In this document: positions 1 through 6,408 of the stretch, piece after piece
Layout: the number at the start of each line of letters is the position of its first letter
Numbering within the stretch: the stretch's first letter is position 1
Source: Deltaproteobacteria bacterium
Lineage (GTDB): Bacteria > Myxococcota_A > UBA796 > CAJQPC01
Reading direction: 5' to 3'
Assembly: GCA_016717595.1 (NCBI GenBank)
Contig: JADKFE010000120.1
Span: 1 to 15,422, forward strand
Length of the DNA: 15,422 bases
The notes under the pieces: generated by a model
Told to the model about the DNA's origin: nothing
The model's input: the letters and a program-made list of their open reading frames with translations, nothing else
Database searches by the model: none
Translations under genes and position numbers: made by a program

Positions 1-334
1 CAAGGAAGGTATGCGAAGCCTCCGCGGGCGCCCCCAGCTCATCTGTCCCCCGCTCTGGAATGATCATCTCGGCTTCGAAGGACATCTCTTCCGCGAGCTC
101 GCCGCCGTCGTTGCGGAACAGCGTCGCGACATCTCCCATCCTTCCTTCGACGCCGCGCACCGCCGCCGCCGCCTCCACGAATGTTTTATCGGCGAGCAGC
201 GACAAGAAGTGGATCGCATCGAAGAGGTTGGACTTGCCGACCCCGTTGGGGCCCGCGACGCAGGTGAACGGGCCGAAGCGCACGTCGACGTCTTGAAGGT
301 TCTTGAAGCCGTTCACCTTGAGGCGGGTCAGCAT
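1..334 (-). CDS. AAA-family (RecF/SMC-like) ATPase, N-terminal part, cut by window edge
   Basis: The visible 111 residues start MLTRLKVNGFKNL, then a strand and the Walker A motif GPNGVGKSN at about residues 29-37, followed by LFDAIHFLSLLAD. This order (an early 'GFKNL' strand, Walker A near residue 30, then a long helix) is typical of RecF/SMC-like ATPases of the AAA_21/AAA_23 type, which bind ATP and often sit in DNA repair or defence modules. Walker B and signature motifs lie beyond the left edge, so the subfamily cannot be fixed. The ATG at 334 is chosen because AAGGAG sits five bases upstream and the protein fold begins there. A TTGAGC/TATGCT promoter lies upstream. No partner gene is visible, so a defence role is only possible. 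Confidence 0.85.
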   Translation of the reverse strand, partial: MLTRLKVNGFKNLQDVDVRFGPFTCVAGPNGVGKSNLFDAIHFLSLLADKTFVEAAAAVRGVEGRMGDVATLFRNDGGELAEEMSFEAEMIIPERGTDELGAPAEASHTFL

Positions 335-384
335 GTCCTCTCCTTGTGAGGGGCCAGCATAGCCCAGACGGTCCCGTGGCTCAA
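335..384 (-). promoter_or_regulatory. Sigma-70-like promoter and ribosome binding site of the AAA ATPase gene
   Basis: Reading the minus strand, TTGAGC (384 to 379) is followed by exactly 17 bases and then TATGCT (361 to 356). These are good matches to -35 and -10 boxes at the optimal spacing. The start point would fall near 349, giving a short leader with AAGGAG at 345 to 340, five bases before the ATG at 334. This is the clearest promoter in the window. It implies that the ATPase gene is transcribed on its own and not by read-through from the amidotransferase gene upstream. Confidence 0.6.
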
Positions 385-392
385 GGGGTGTC

Positions 393-447
393 GCTGGGCG
401 CTGGCCGCCGCGATCGCATCGCGCTTGGCGAGCGTTTAGCGCCCAGC
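393..447. repeat. Nested inverted repeats (possible hairpin)
   Basis: GCTGGGCGCT (393-402) is a perfect inverted repeat of AGCGCCCAGC (438-447). Inside its loop is a second perfect hairpin, CGCGAT-CGC-ATCGCG (409-423), followed by CGCT/AGCG around 422-434. No T-tract follows on either strand, so this is not a canonical intrinsic terminator. It lies just upstream of the ATPase promoter and downstream of the amidotransferase stop, so it could end transcription by another route or be a protein-binding site. Confidence 0.5.
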
Positions 448-570
448 CACCGCTGAGCGAGCGTCTGAGAGACCCCCACGCGCCCAGCCATCCTCTGGGC
501 GAGCGAGGCGAGCGTCTGAGAGGCCTCCCAGGGGCCTGGCCATCCTCTGGGCGAGCGTCTGAGCGGCCCC
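441..570. repeat. Three degenerate direct repeats of about 40-50 bp
   Basis: Three copies of an imperfect unit occupy 441-479, 482-531 and 534-570. Each starts with a GCCCAGCCA-like segment and contains an identical core GCGAGCGTCTGAG (457-469, 508-520, 551-563). The middle unit can fold as GCCCAG-CCATCCT-CTGGGC (482-500). The second copy carries an extra GCGAG segment, so spacing is uneven. The remaining bases to 601 hold only a weak CACC/GGTG hairpin (572-594). No coding potential is convincing. The units do not resemble a CRISPR: spacers are absent and the repeats are too unlike each other. Confidence 0.6.
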
Positions 571-601
571 TTCACCGCTTCGTCATCGGGGTGAGGGCGC
601 C

Positions 602-1324
602 CTACCTCCCCCCCCGCCCCAGCGCCCGCGCCACATCCACCATCAACGTATACGGCTGCACCCCCAGCAGCTCCGGATGCCACTGCACCCCCGTACAGAA
701 CGGGTGCCCCGGCAGCTCAATCGCCTCGATCACCCCGTCCGGCGCCCAGGCCACCGGGCGGAACGGCCCGGGGTCGTCCACGGCCTGATGGTGGGTGGAG
801 TTCACCACGGGGGCGCGGCCCAGGACGAGGCGCAGGGCGCTCGACTCCACACGGAGGCTGTGCCACCCCTCAGCGGGGTCGGTGGGCTGCTCGTGCTCCA
901 AGGCGTCGGGCACGAGGGTGTGGATGTCTTGGAGCAGGGTGCCCCCGGCGGCCACGGCGAGGGCCTGCATCCCGCCGCACACGCCGAGCACGGGGACGCC
1001 GTCTTGAATGCAGCGGCGGGCGATGGCCAGCTCGCTCTCCGTGCGCCGCTCGTCGGGGGTGTCGAGGCGCGCCGAGACGAGGGCGCCGTAGTGGTGGGGG
1101 TGGATGTCGAGGTTGCCGCCGGTGATCACCACGGCGTCGGCGACGGAGAACAAGGCGTCGAGGTCGGCCTCGCCGGGGGCCACCAGCAGGGGCACGCCCC
1201 CGGCGGCGCGCACGGCGTTGACATAGGCCTCGTTCACGAAGCTCTCATCCCGCCGGGGCCGCACCCGGGGGGAGTCGTGGTGGCCGACGCCGAGGCGACG
1301 GTCGGTGGTGATGAGCACGATCAT
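602..1324 (-). CDS. Class I glutamine amidotransferase-like / peptidase C26 (gamma-glutamyl hydrolase family)
   Basis: This 240-residue protein has the class I glutamine amidotransferase fold in the free-standing peptidase C26 form. The nucleophile is Cys116 in VLGVCGGMQAL, and the His-Glu pair is His216/Glu218 in GVQWHPE. The segment VNSTHHQAVD (about 174-183) and the early ITGGNLDIHPHHYG loop (67-80) are typical of PuuD-type gamma-glutamyl-GABA hydrolases. Family members hydrolyse gamma-glutamyl bonds in the cytoplasm; the true substrate is not evident because no putrescine or polyglutamate pathway gene is nearby. The start at 1324 (MIVLITTDRR) matches the family N-terminus; the frame stays open upstream to 1426 but that part overlaps the divergent promoter region. 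Its ribosome site is weak (AGGG). Length is normal for the family. Confidence 0.85.
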   Translation of the reverse strand: MIVLITTDRRLGVGHHDSPRVRPRRDESFVNEAYVNAVRAAGGVPLLVAPGEADLDALFSVADAVVITGGNLDIHPHHYGALVSARLDTPDERRTESELAIARRCIQDGVPVLGVCGGMQALAVAAGGTLLQDIHTLVPDALEHEQPTDPAEGWHSLRVESSALRLVLGRAPVVNSTHHQAVDDPGPFRPVAWAPDGVIEAIELPGHPFCTGVQWHPELLGVQPYTLMVDVARALGRGGR

Positions 1325-1357
1325 GGAGAGCCCTGGCGCGGGGGTGGGCGGCTCCTG

Positions 1358-1363
1358 TATCAT
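1358..1363 (+). promoter_or_regulatory. Putative -10 element for the lipid kinase gene
   Basis: TATCAT, matching five of six consensus -10 bases, lies in the only A/T-rich spot of the 76-bp gap between the divergent amidotransferase and kinase genes. No convincing -35 is visible at 16-18 bases. A transcript from here would carry about 30 bases of leader with GAGG before the ATG at 1401. The reverse strand of the same spot (GATACA) could serve the amidotransferase gene. Confidence 0.35.
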
Positions 1364-1400
1364 CGGCCCTTCGGCGCGTCGTCGCGCCCCCGAGGTGTGT

Positions 1401-2330
1401 ATGAGCGGCATCGGCGTGGTCACCAACCCGCGCTCCCGGCGTAACCGGAAGAACCCTGGGCTTCAGGCGCAGCTCGCCTATGTGCTCGGTGAGCGTGGGG
1501 CCCTGGCCGCGCCCACGGACCTCGACGCCTTAGAGAAGGTCATCCAGCACTTCCGCGACCGCGAGATCGACGTGCTGGCGATCAACGGCGGCGACGGCAC
1601 CAACCACGTCGTGCTCTCGGCGCTGTTGCGGGTGTACGGCGACGCGCCTCTGCCCAAGATCGCGCTTCTGCGCGGCGGCACGATGAACACCGTGGCCTCG
1701 GGCCTCGGCGTGCGGGGCTCCCCCGATGACCTCTTGGGCCGCCTGGTGGACACCTACCACACCCAGGCGCCGTTTCAGCTCGCGCAGCGCTCGCTGTTGG
1801 TCGTCGGCGACAAGGCCGGCTTCTTGTTCGGCAACGGCGCGATCTCCAAGTTTTTGGAGGTGTACTACGAAGACGACGACCCCTCGCCGTGGTCGGCCAC
1901 GAAGCTCGTGGTCAAGGGTGTGCTCTCGGCCTTGGTGAACGGGGCGTTGACCCGCCGCGTGTTCGCCCCGGTGAACGCCCGGGTGTCGGTGAACGGCTCG
2001 CCGTGGGCGCCCACCCGCTGGTTGACCGTCGGCGTGGGCAGCGTCGATGACATCGGCCTGGGCTTCCGCCCCTTCTTTCGAGCCCTGCAGCACCCGGGCA
2101 AACTTCACGCCTTGGGCTTCGCCTGTGAGCCCATGGACCTCATCCGCCAGCTCTGGAACATCTTCCGCGCCCGGCCCATCGACAACCCGAACATCTTGGA
2201 GGCCGTCACCGAGGGCGTCGTCATCGAGGCCGATGAGCCCTTGGGCTACATGATCGACGGCGACTTTCACCAGGGCGGCCAGCGCCTAGAGGTGAAGGTG
2301 GGGCCGACCTTGCAGATGATCCTGCTCTGA
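1401..2330 (+). CDS. Diacylglycerol kinase / YegS-LCB5 family lipid kinase
   Basis: A 309-residue protein whose N-terminal half is the DAGK catalytic domain: INGGDGTNHV with the nucleotide-binding GGDGT at 63-67, and the following glycine loop RGGTMNT at 91-97. The C-terminal half is the beta-sandwich typical of YegS/DgkB/LCB5 enzymes, ending with a DGDFHQGG-like segment. These enzymes phosphorylate diacylglycerol, sphingoid bases or related lipids at the inner face of the membrane using ATP. The chosen ATG at 1401 follows GAGGTG and starts directly at the first strand (GIGVVTNPRSRRNRKNPG, a family-typical opening). Upstream in-frame starts would overlap the divergent gene. The exact lipid substrate cannot be read from the sequence. 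An unrecognised lipoprotein gene starts 38 bases after its stop. Confidence 0.88.
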   Translation: MSGIGVVTNPRSRRNRKNPGLQAQLAYVLGERGALAAPTDLDALEKVIQHFRDREIDVLAINGGDGTNHVVLSALLRVYGDAPLPKIALLRGGTMNTVASGLGVRGSPDDLLGRLVDTYHTQAPFQLAQRSLLVVGDKAGFLFGNGAISKFLEVYYEDDDPSPWSATKLVVKGVLSALVNGALTRRVFAPVNARVSVNGSPWAPTRWLTVGVGSVDDIGLGFRPFFRALQHPGKLHALGFACEPMDLIRQLWNIFRARPIDNPNILEAVTEGVVIEADEPLGYMIDGDFHQGGQRLEVKVGPTLQMILL

Positions 2331-2356
2331 GCGCGCGCAGGCCGCGGCCCTTGGTG

Positions 2357-2362
2357 TATGCT
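2357..2362 (+). promoter_or_regulatory. Putative -10 box with leaderless start
   Basis: TATGCT, identical to the -10 of the ATPase promoter, ends six bases before the ATG at 2369 and no Shine-Dalgarno sequence precedes that ATG. This spacing is that of leaderless transcripts, where the RNA begins at or next to the start codon. No -35 is evident at 17 bases. The gene could also be read from the kinase gene 38 bases upstream. Confidence 0.35.
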
Positions 2363-2368
2363 CTCTGG

Positions 2369-3163
2369 ATGCGGTCAACCCCAGCACTGATCCTCGCCCC
2401 CCTGCTCCTCCTCTGCGCCTGCGGTGGCCCCGTGGTGGCCCCGGAGGCGCTGCAAGACCTCTCGTCGTACTTCTACGCCCGCTGGCCCGATGAAGATCCG
2501 GCGGCCTTAGAGGCGGGGGTGGCGAACCTCACCACCTTCGCCGATCAGGTGGACCTCGACGCCAAGCCTGACGACCGCTCCTTCGTGGTGAACCCCTTCA
2601 CCCGCGACGTCGTGGCCGAGCTTGTGGAGCACGACCGCGACCCAGCGGACACCGTCGGCGTCGGCATCCTCTTCGCCTCGGCCTTCCCGCCCGTGGACCA
2701 CCTCGCGCACCTCACCCTCGCCGATGGCACGCCGGTGGAGCCCTCGTCGCCGGATCGGTATGACCGAATCATCATTGAGGGGGATCTCGACTGTTTTGTG
2801 GCTGAGACCTGCCCCATCCTCCGCACGGAAGCCCAGGTCGAGCGCAAATACCTGAGCATCACCGTGCTCTACACCCTGCGCAAAGAGCTGCGCTGGGCGC
2901 TCACTGAAGACGGCGAGCGCGCGCTTCTGGCCCGGTCGTGGAACGTCGACAGCGCGTCGGGCGGCGAGAACTTCTGGATCCTGCAGGGTTACTCCATCGA
3001 TCTGTTCTTGCCCTATGAGCAAGGGGCGCTGCGGTACCAGGTCTCGTGGCAAGAGACAGAGATCGGCGGCCTCGACGGTGAAGACATGACCGGCGCCCTC
3101 TCCGACGGGATGCAGGGCGTGTTTGACGCCCAGGAAGACTGGCTCATCGAGGGCGGCGGCTGA
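2369..3163 (+). CDS. Unrecognised secreted lipoprotein
   Basis: I do not recognise the family of this 264-residue protein. It opens with a short signal peptide, MRSTPALILAPLLLLCAC, whose lipobox LCA-C places the lipidated cysteine at residue 18, so it should be anchored in the outer or inner membrane. The mature part is acidic, rich in D/E, W and aromatic residues, with no membrane segment and one close cysteine pair (DCFVAETC) that might form a disulfide. In-frame TTG and GTG codons at 2351 and 2354 would add residues before the signal peptide and are less likely. It follows the lipid kinase gene and ends 11 bases from the convergent hydrolase gene. Function unknown. Confidence 0.75.
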   Translation: MRSTPALILAPLLLLCACGGPVVAPEALQDLSSYFYARWPDEDPAALEAGVANLTTFADQVDLDAKPDDRSFVVNPFTRDVVAELVEHDRDPADTVGVGILFASAFPPVDHLAHLTLADGTPVEPSSPDRYDRIIIEGDLDCFVAETCPILRTEAQVERKYLSITVLYTLRKELRWALTEDGERALLARSWNVDSASGGENFWILQGYSIDLFLPYEQGALRYQVSWQETEIGGLDGEDMTGALSDGMQGVFDAQEDWLIEGGG

Positions 3164-3174
3164 GGCCCGGCCCC

Positions 3175-4551
3175 TTAGAGGCTCAAACAGTCCCTCGGCG
3201 CCTCGGCCACGCAGCTCCCCGTGATCTCATCCCCGTTGGCGCGGGCCTTCAGCCACTCAAGCTGGTAGGGCAAGGAGTCCACGGCGCCGCTGACGTGGCT
3301 GGCGCCTGCGCACTGTATGTGCTCAATGTTGTAGCCCTCCGCGCACAAGGGGGCGATGTCGTCGTGAACCGGCGCGGCCTGGGCCAGATCGTCCAGCTCT
3401 GAGGTGACGATGAGCACCGGGGCGTTTGACCCGCGGGGGATGGCGCTGCCCACCAAGGCGCCTTGGTTGAGGTAACAGCTCCAGGGCTCAAAGGAGGTGT
3501 CGTTCACCAGGGCGTCGACCAGCGCGGGCTGGAACAGCGTCTCGACGCTCACGACCTGCTCGGGCACGTCGGGGGAGCAGGACGCGCCGAGCTCGGTGAG
3601 CAGGGACGTGGCGGGGTAGCCTGGGGCGTCGTCGTTCAGCGCGTCGGAGAGCGGCGCGGGCTCGCCGTACCAGAGGTTCTGGGTGGCCAGAGACGCCGCC
3701 ATGGCCAGGCTGGTGTCGCCGTAGGTGGTCACGCCGAGCTTGGCGAGGTGGGTGGGGTCGGTGGCGGGCACGGCGGCGACGACGCCGTTGATGCGGTGGC
3801 CGGGCAGGTACGCCTCACCGTAACGATCGGCCCAGAGCGCCGCGAAGCCGCCCTCGGAGACGCCCCACATCACCAGATCGGCGGACGGTTGGCTCGTGAG
3901 GCGGTTGGCCTCCTCCGCGGAGAAGCGGTAGAGCGCGCGCACGGCGTCGAGGCTGGCGACGGCGGTGGGCTCGGCGACGATGTAGGGGTGCAGGGCCTCG
4001 GCGGGCGCCCCGAAGCCGTTCATGCCCAGATAATCCGGCGCGGCGACGACGAAGCCGTGGCCGGAGAACACGATGTTAAACAACGCGCCCTCCACACCCA
4101 AGGCCGAGGGCGCACACTCATCGGTGAAGCCGGTGGTGCCGTGCATCCACAACATCGTCGGGGCGATGATCACGCTGTCATCGTCGCTCACCGGGAAGCT
4201 CAGAAGGGCGGTGGCCTCTACCCGCTGGCCTTTGTCTTGGGTGACGTATCGCACACGGTAGACCTCGACGTCGTAGGTGGCCGTGGCCACGGCGCCCAGG
4301 TCGAAGGACATCAGCGCCGCGTTGAGCGCCTCGGCGGTGAAGTTGAGGTCCCGCAGCTCCTCCCACTCGACGATCTCGCCGAGGTCTTCATCCGAGCGCC
4401 AGCCGTACTCCGGCAGGCCGCAGCCGCCGTTGGGCAGGGTGGCGGTGAAGGGCGGATTCCCGGCGGTGTCCTCGCCCGTATAGCCGTCATCGCCTTTGTT
4501 GCAGGCGGCGGCGAGGAGCAGGGGCAGCAGCGAGAGCAGGGCACGAGACAT
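3175..4551 (-). CDS. Secreted alpha/beta-hydrolase lipoprotein (secretory lipase-like)
   Basis: The 458-residue product begins with a lipoprotein signal (MSRALLSLLPLLLAAAC, lipid cysteine 17), then a short acidic linker. The catalytic domain shows WMHGTTGF (136-142), an oxyanion-type motif seen in secretory lipases and related esterases, the nucleophile elbow GVSEGG with Ser232, a likely acid Asp387 or Asp388 in TSELDDL, and His419 in GASHVSG. Several cysteines suggest disulfides outside the cytoplasm. The family hydrolyses acyl esters or triglycerides; the natural substrate is unknown. The ATG at 4551 has GGAGG upstream (in CGGAGGTTCTTC) and fits the signal peptide; the longer in-frame start at 4644 would add an unrelated 31-residue stretch. 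It is convergent with the preceding lipoprotein and divergent from lysK. TACATT near 4578 to 4573 may be its -10. Confidence 0.85.
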   Translation of the reverse strand: MSRALLSLLPLLLAAACNKGDDGYTGEDTAGNPPFTATLPNGGCGLPEYGWRSDEDLGEIVEWEELRDLNFTAEALNAALMSFDLGAVATATYDVEVYRVRYVTQDKGQRVEATALLSFPVSDDDSVIIAPTMLWMHGTTGFTDECAPSALGVEGALFNIVFSGHGFVVAAPDYLGMNGFGAPAEALHPYIVAEPTAVASLDAVRALYRFSAEEANRLTSQPSADLVMWGVSEGGFAALWADRYGEAYLPGHRINGVVAAVPATDPTHLAKLGVTTYGDTSLAMAASLATQNLWYGEPAPLSDALNDDAPGYPATSLLTELGASCSPDVPEQVVSVETLFQPALVDALVNDTSFEPWSCYLNQGALVGSAIPRGSNAPVLIVTSELDDLAQAAPVHDDIAPLCAEGYNIEHIQCAGASHVSGAVDSLPYQLEWLKARANGDEITGSCVAEAPRDCLSL

Positions 4552-4651
4552 GAAGAACCTCCGAGCCCGGCAATGTATCCCCGTCCGATCGCGGGCGCCG
4601 CGACTCGCCCAAGCTCCGCCCGCCGGGTTAGGGGGCTCGGCCACGCACCGC

Positions 4652-4656
4652 AGGAG
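4652..4656 (+). promoter_or_regulatory. Shine-Dalgarno site fixing the GTG start of lysK
   Basis: AGGAG lies five bases upstream of the GTG at 4662. No in-frame ATG lies nearby upstream of the conserved region, so this site supports GTG as the true start. Confidence 0.6.
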
Positions 4657-4661
4657 CCGAC

Positions 4662-6338
4662 GTGTCCGACGAGCAGCCCCAGAACCCCCGCGCCCCCAAG
4701 GCCAAGGCCCAGAAGACCGGCGACTGGGTGCTCCAGGCCGCCGACACCGTGCTCGCCTTCGTCGGTGAGCGGCGCCCCATCGTCTGCGCCTCGGGCATCA
4801 GCCCCTCGGGGCCGATTCACCTGGGCAACCTGCGTGAGGTGATGACCACCCACCTCGTCGCTGAGGAGCTCCGCCGCCGGGGCCACGAGGTCATCCACCA
4901 TCACTCCTGGGACGACTTCGACCGCCTGCGGAAGGTCCCGGCGAACATCGACCCCAGCTTCGTGCAGCACATCGGCCGCCCCATCGCCGAGATCCCCGAT
5001 CCCTTCGGCGAGTACGACTCTTGGGCCACCCGGTTCATCACCGAGTTTGAGCAGGCCTGCGCGCGCTTGGGCATCCAGCCGCGCTGGGTGCGCCAGTCGA
5101 AGATGTACCGCGCTGGCGCCTATGTGGAGGGCATTCGTACGGCCCTGCGCCGCCGCTTCGAGATCTTCGACATCTTGGCCCGGTACCAGACCGAGAAGCT
5201 CCAAGACAAGCCCATCGAGGAGCGCCGCGCCGAGTATTGGCCGTTCCAGGTGTACTGCGAGGTCTGCAACAAGGACTCCACCCAGGTCACCGCCTACGAC
5301 GACGCCACCGACACCATCACCTACCGCTGCGTGGAGCACGGTGAGCGTTCTTTTGTGCTCGGCGAGCGCTGCCCGGGCAAGCTCGTGTGGAAGGTGGACT
5401 GGCCGATGCGCTGGGCCTACGAGGGCGTGGTGTTTGAGCCCGGCGGCGAGGATCACTCCACCCCCGGCGGCTCCTACACCGTGGGCTGCGACCTCGCCCC
5501 GACGATCTACGGCGTCGCGGCGCCTTGTTATGTCGGCTACGGCTTCGTCGGCATGGCCGGGCGCACCAAGATCAGCTCCTCGGCGGGCACCAACGCCACC
5601 CCCGAGTTCGCCCTGCGCTTCATCGAGCCCGCGCTGCTTCGTTGGCTGTACATCCGCCGCGCCGTGGGCACCAAGTTCACCATCGAGTTCGGCTCGGAGA
5701 TCTGGCGGGCGTACGATGAATGGGACGCCTTCTGCGACAAGGCCCGGGCCCAGGACGCCGACGAGGTCACCCAAGGCATCTTGGCGCGGTCGCTCGCCAC
5801 CTCCGCCGGGCCCGTCGCCCAGGTCAAGCGCGCGGTGCCGTTCAGGCTTCTGTGGTCGTCCGCGGACATGACGGATGGCCGCCTGGACCAGATCCTGCGC
5901 ATCGTCGCCCACCACGTCGAGGATCCCCCCGACGCCGCCACCCTAGAGGCCGAGATTCAGCCGCGGCTGGCCTGCGCCACGGGCTGGGTAGAGAACTGCC
6001 TGCCTGAAGACGAGCGCCTGAACGTTCGTGCGGACTTCGACGCCGAGGCCCACGCCGCCCTCGATCCCCAGACCGCCCAGGGCGTCGCGCTCCTCGCCGA
6101 GCGCCTCGCGGCCCACTGGAGCCTCACCGGGCTCACCGAGCAGGTCTACGGCGTGCCCAAGGATCTCCTGGGCCTGCCCCGGGACATCAAGCCGACGCCT
6201 GAGCTGCAGGTGGCCCAGCGCGCGTTCTTCAAGGCGCTGTACACGCTGATTCTGGGCAAAGAGACGGGGCCCCGGCTGCCGACGCTGTTCTTGTCGTTGG
6301 GGTTGGAGCGCACCCGGCGGCTGCTGATCGGCGCCTGA
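4662..6338 (+). CDS. lysK: Lysyl-tRNA synthetase, class I
   Basis: This 558-residue enzyme charges tRNA-Lys with lysine in the cytoplasm. It is the class I (Rossmann-fold) form, not the class II LysS usual in bacteria. The signature HIGH-like motif is HLGN at 53-56 within GISPSGPIHLGNLRE, and the KMSKS-like loop is KISSS at 303-307 (GRTKISSSAG). A zinc-ribbon-like insert carries Cys199, Cys202 (CEVC), Cys223 and Cys237. GGEDHSTPGGSYTVG (261-275) is also characteristic of the family. The C-terminal part is the helical anticodon-binding region. It starts with GTG. The first 20 residues (Lys/Pro/Gln-rich) are a non-conserved extension. The macA-like gene begins 70 bases after the stop, so they may be co-transcribed. 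No second lysyl-tRNA synthetase is in the window. Confidence 0.93.
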   Translation: MSDEQPQNPRAPKAKAQKTGDWVLQAADTVLAFVGERRPIVCASGISPSGPIHLGNLREVMTTHLVAEELRRRGHEVIHHHSWDDFDRLRKVPANIDPSFVQHIGRPIAEIPDPFGEYDSWATRFITEFEQACARLGIQPRWVRQSKMYRAGAYVEGIRTALRRRFEIFDILARYQTEKLQDKPIEERRAEYWPFQVYCEVCNKDSTQVTAYDDATDTITYRCVEHGERSFVLGERCPGKLVWKVDWPMRWAYEGVVFEPGGEDHSTPGGSYTVGCDLAPTIYGVAAPCYVGYGFVGMAGRTKISSSAGTNATPEFALRFIEPALLRWLYIRRAVGTKFTIEFGSEIWRAYDEWDAFCDKARAQDADEVTQGILARSLATSAGPVAQVKRAVPFRLLWSSADMTDGRLDQILRIVAHHVEDPPDAATLEAEIQPRLACATGWVENCLPEDERLNVRADFDAEAHAALDPQTAQGVALLAERLAAHWSLTGLTEQVYGVPKDLLGLPRDIKPTPELQVAQRAFFKALYTLILGKETGPRLPTLFLSLGLERTRRLLIGA

Positions 6339-6408
6339 GCGCGATGAGCGGGTGGGATCTCCCGGGCCTCGTGGGCTATGGGAGGGACATCACCCCGAGG
6401 GTTGGAGC

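Noticed and set aside
393..447. Rho-independent terminator of the amidotransferase gene
   Set aside because: Good stems but no U-tract on the minus-strand transcript; kept only as an inverted repeat.
441..570. CRISPR-like array
   Set aside because: Only three uneven units, no unique spacers of constant length, repeats strongly diverged, and no cas genes nearby.
602..1426. Longer amidotransferase starting at 1426
   Set aside because: The extra 34 residues are unconserved in character and would overlap the start of the divergent lipid kinase gene at 1401.
3463..4842. Long plus-strand open frame of 459 codons opposite the hydrolase lipoprotein
   Set aside because: The opposite strand has a signal peptide, catalytic triad motifs and ribosome site; this frame is a compositional shadow.
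4311..5915. Long minus-strand open frame of 534 codons across the lysK and hydrolase 5' regions
   Set aside because: It is antisense to lysK, has the Ala/Gly/Arg/Asp/His-rich composition expected of a GC-rich shadow frame and contains no recognisable domain.
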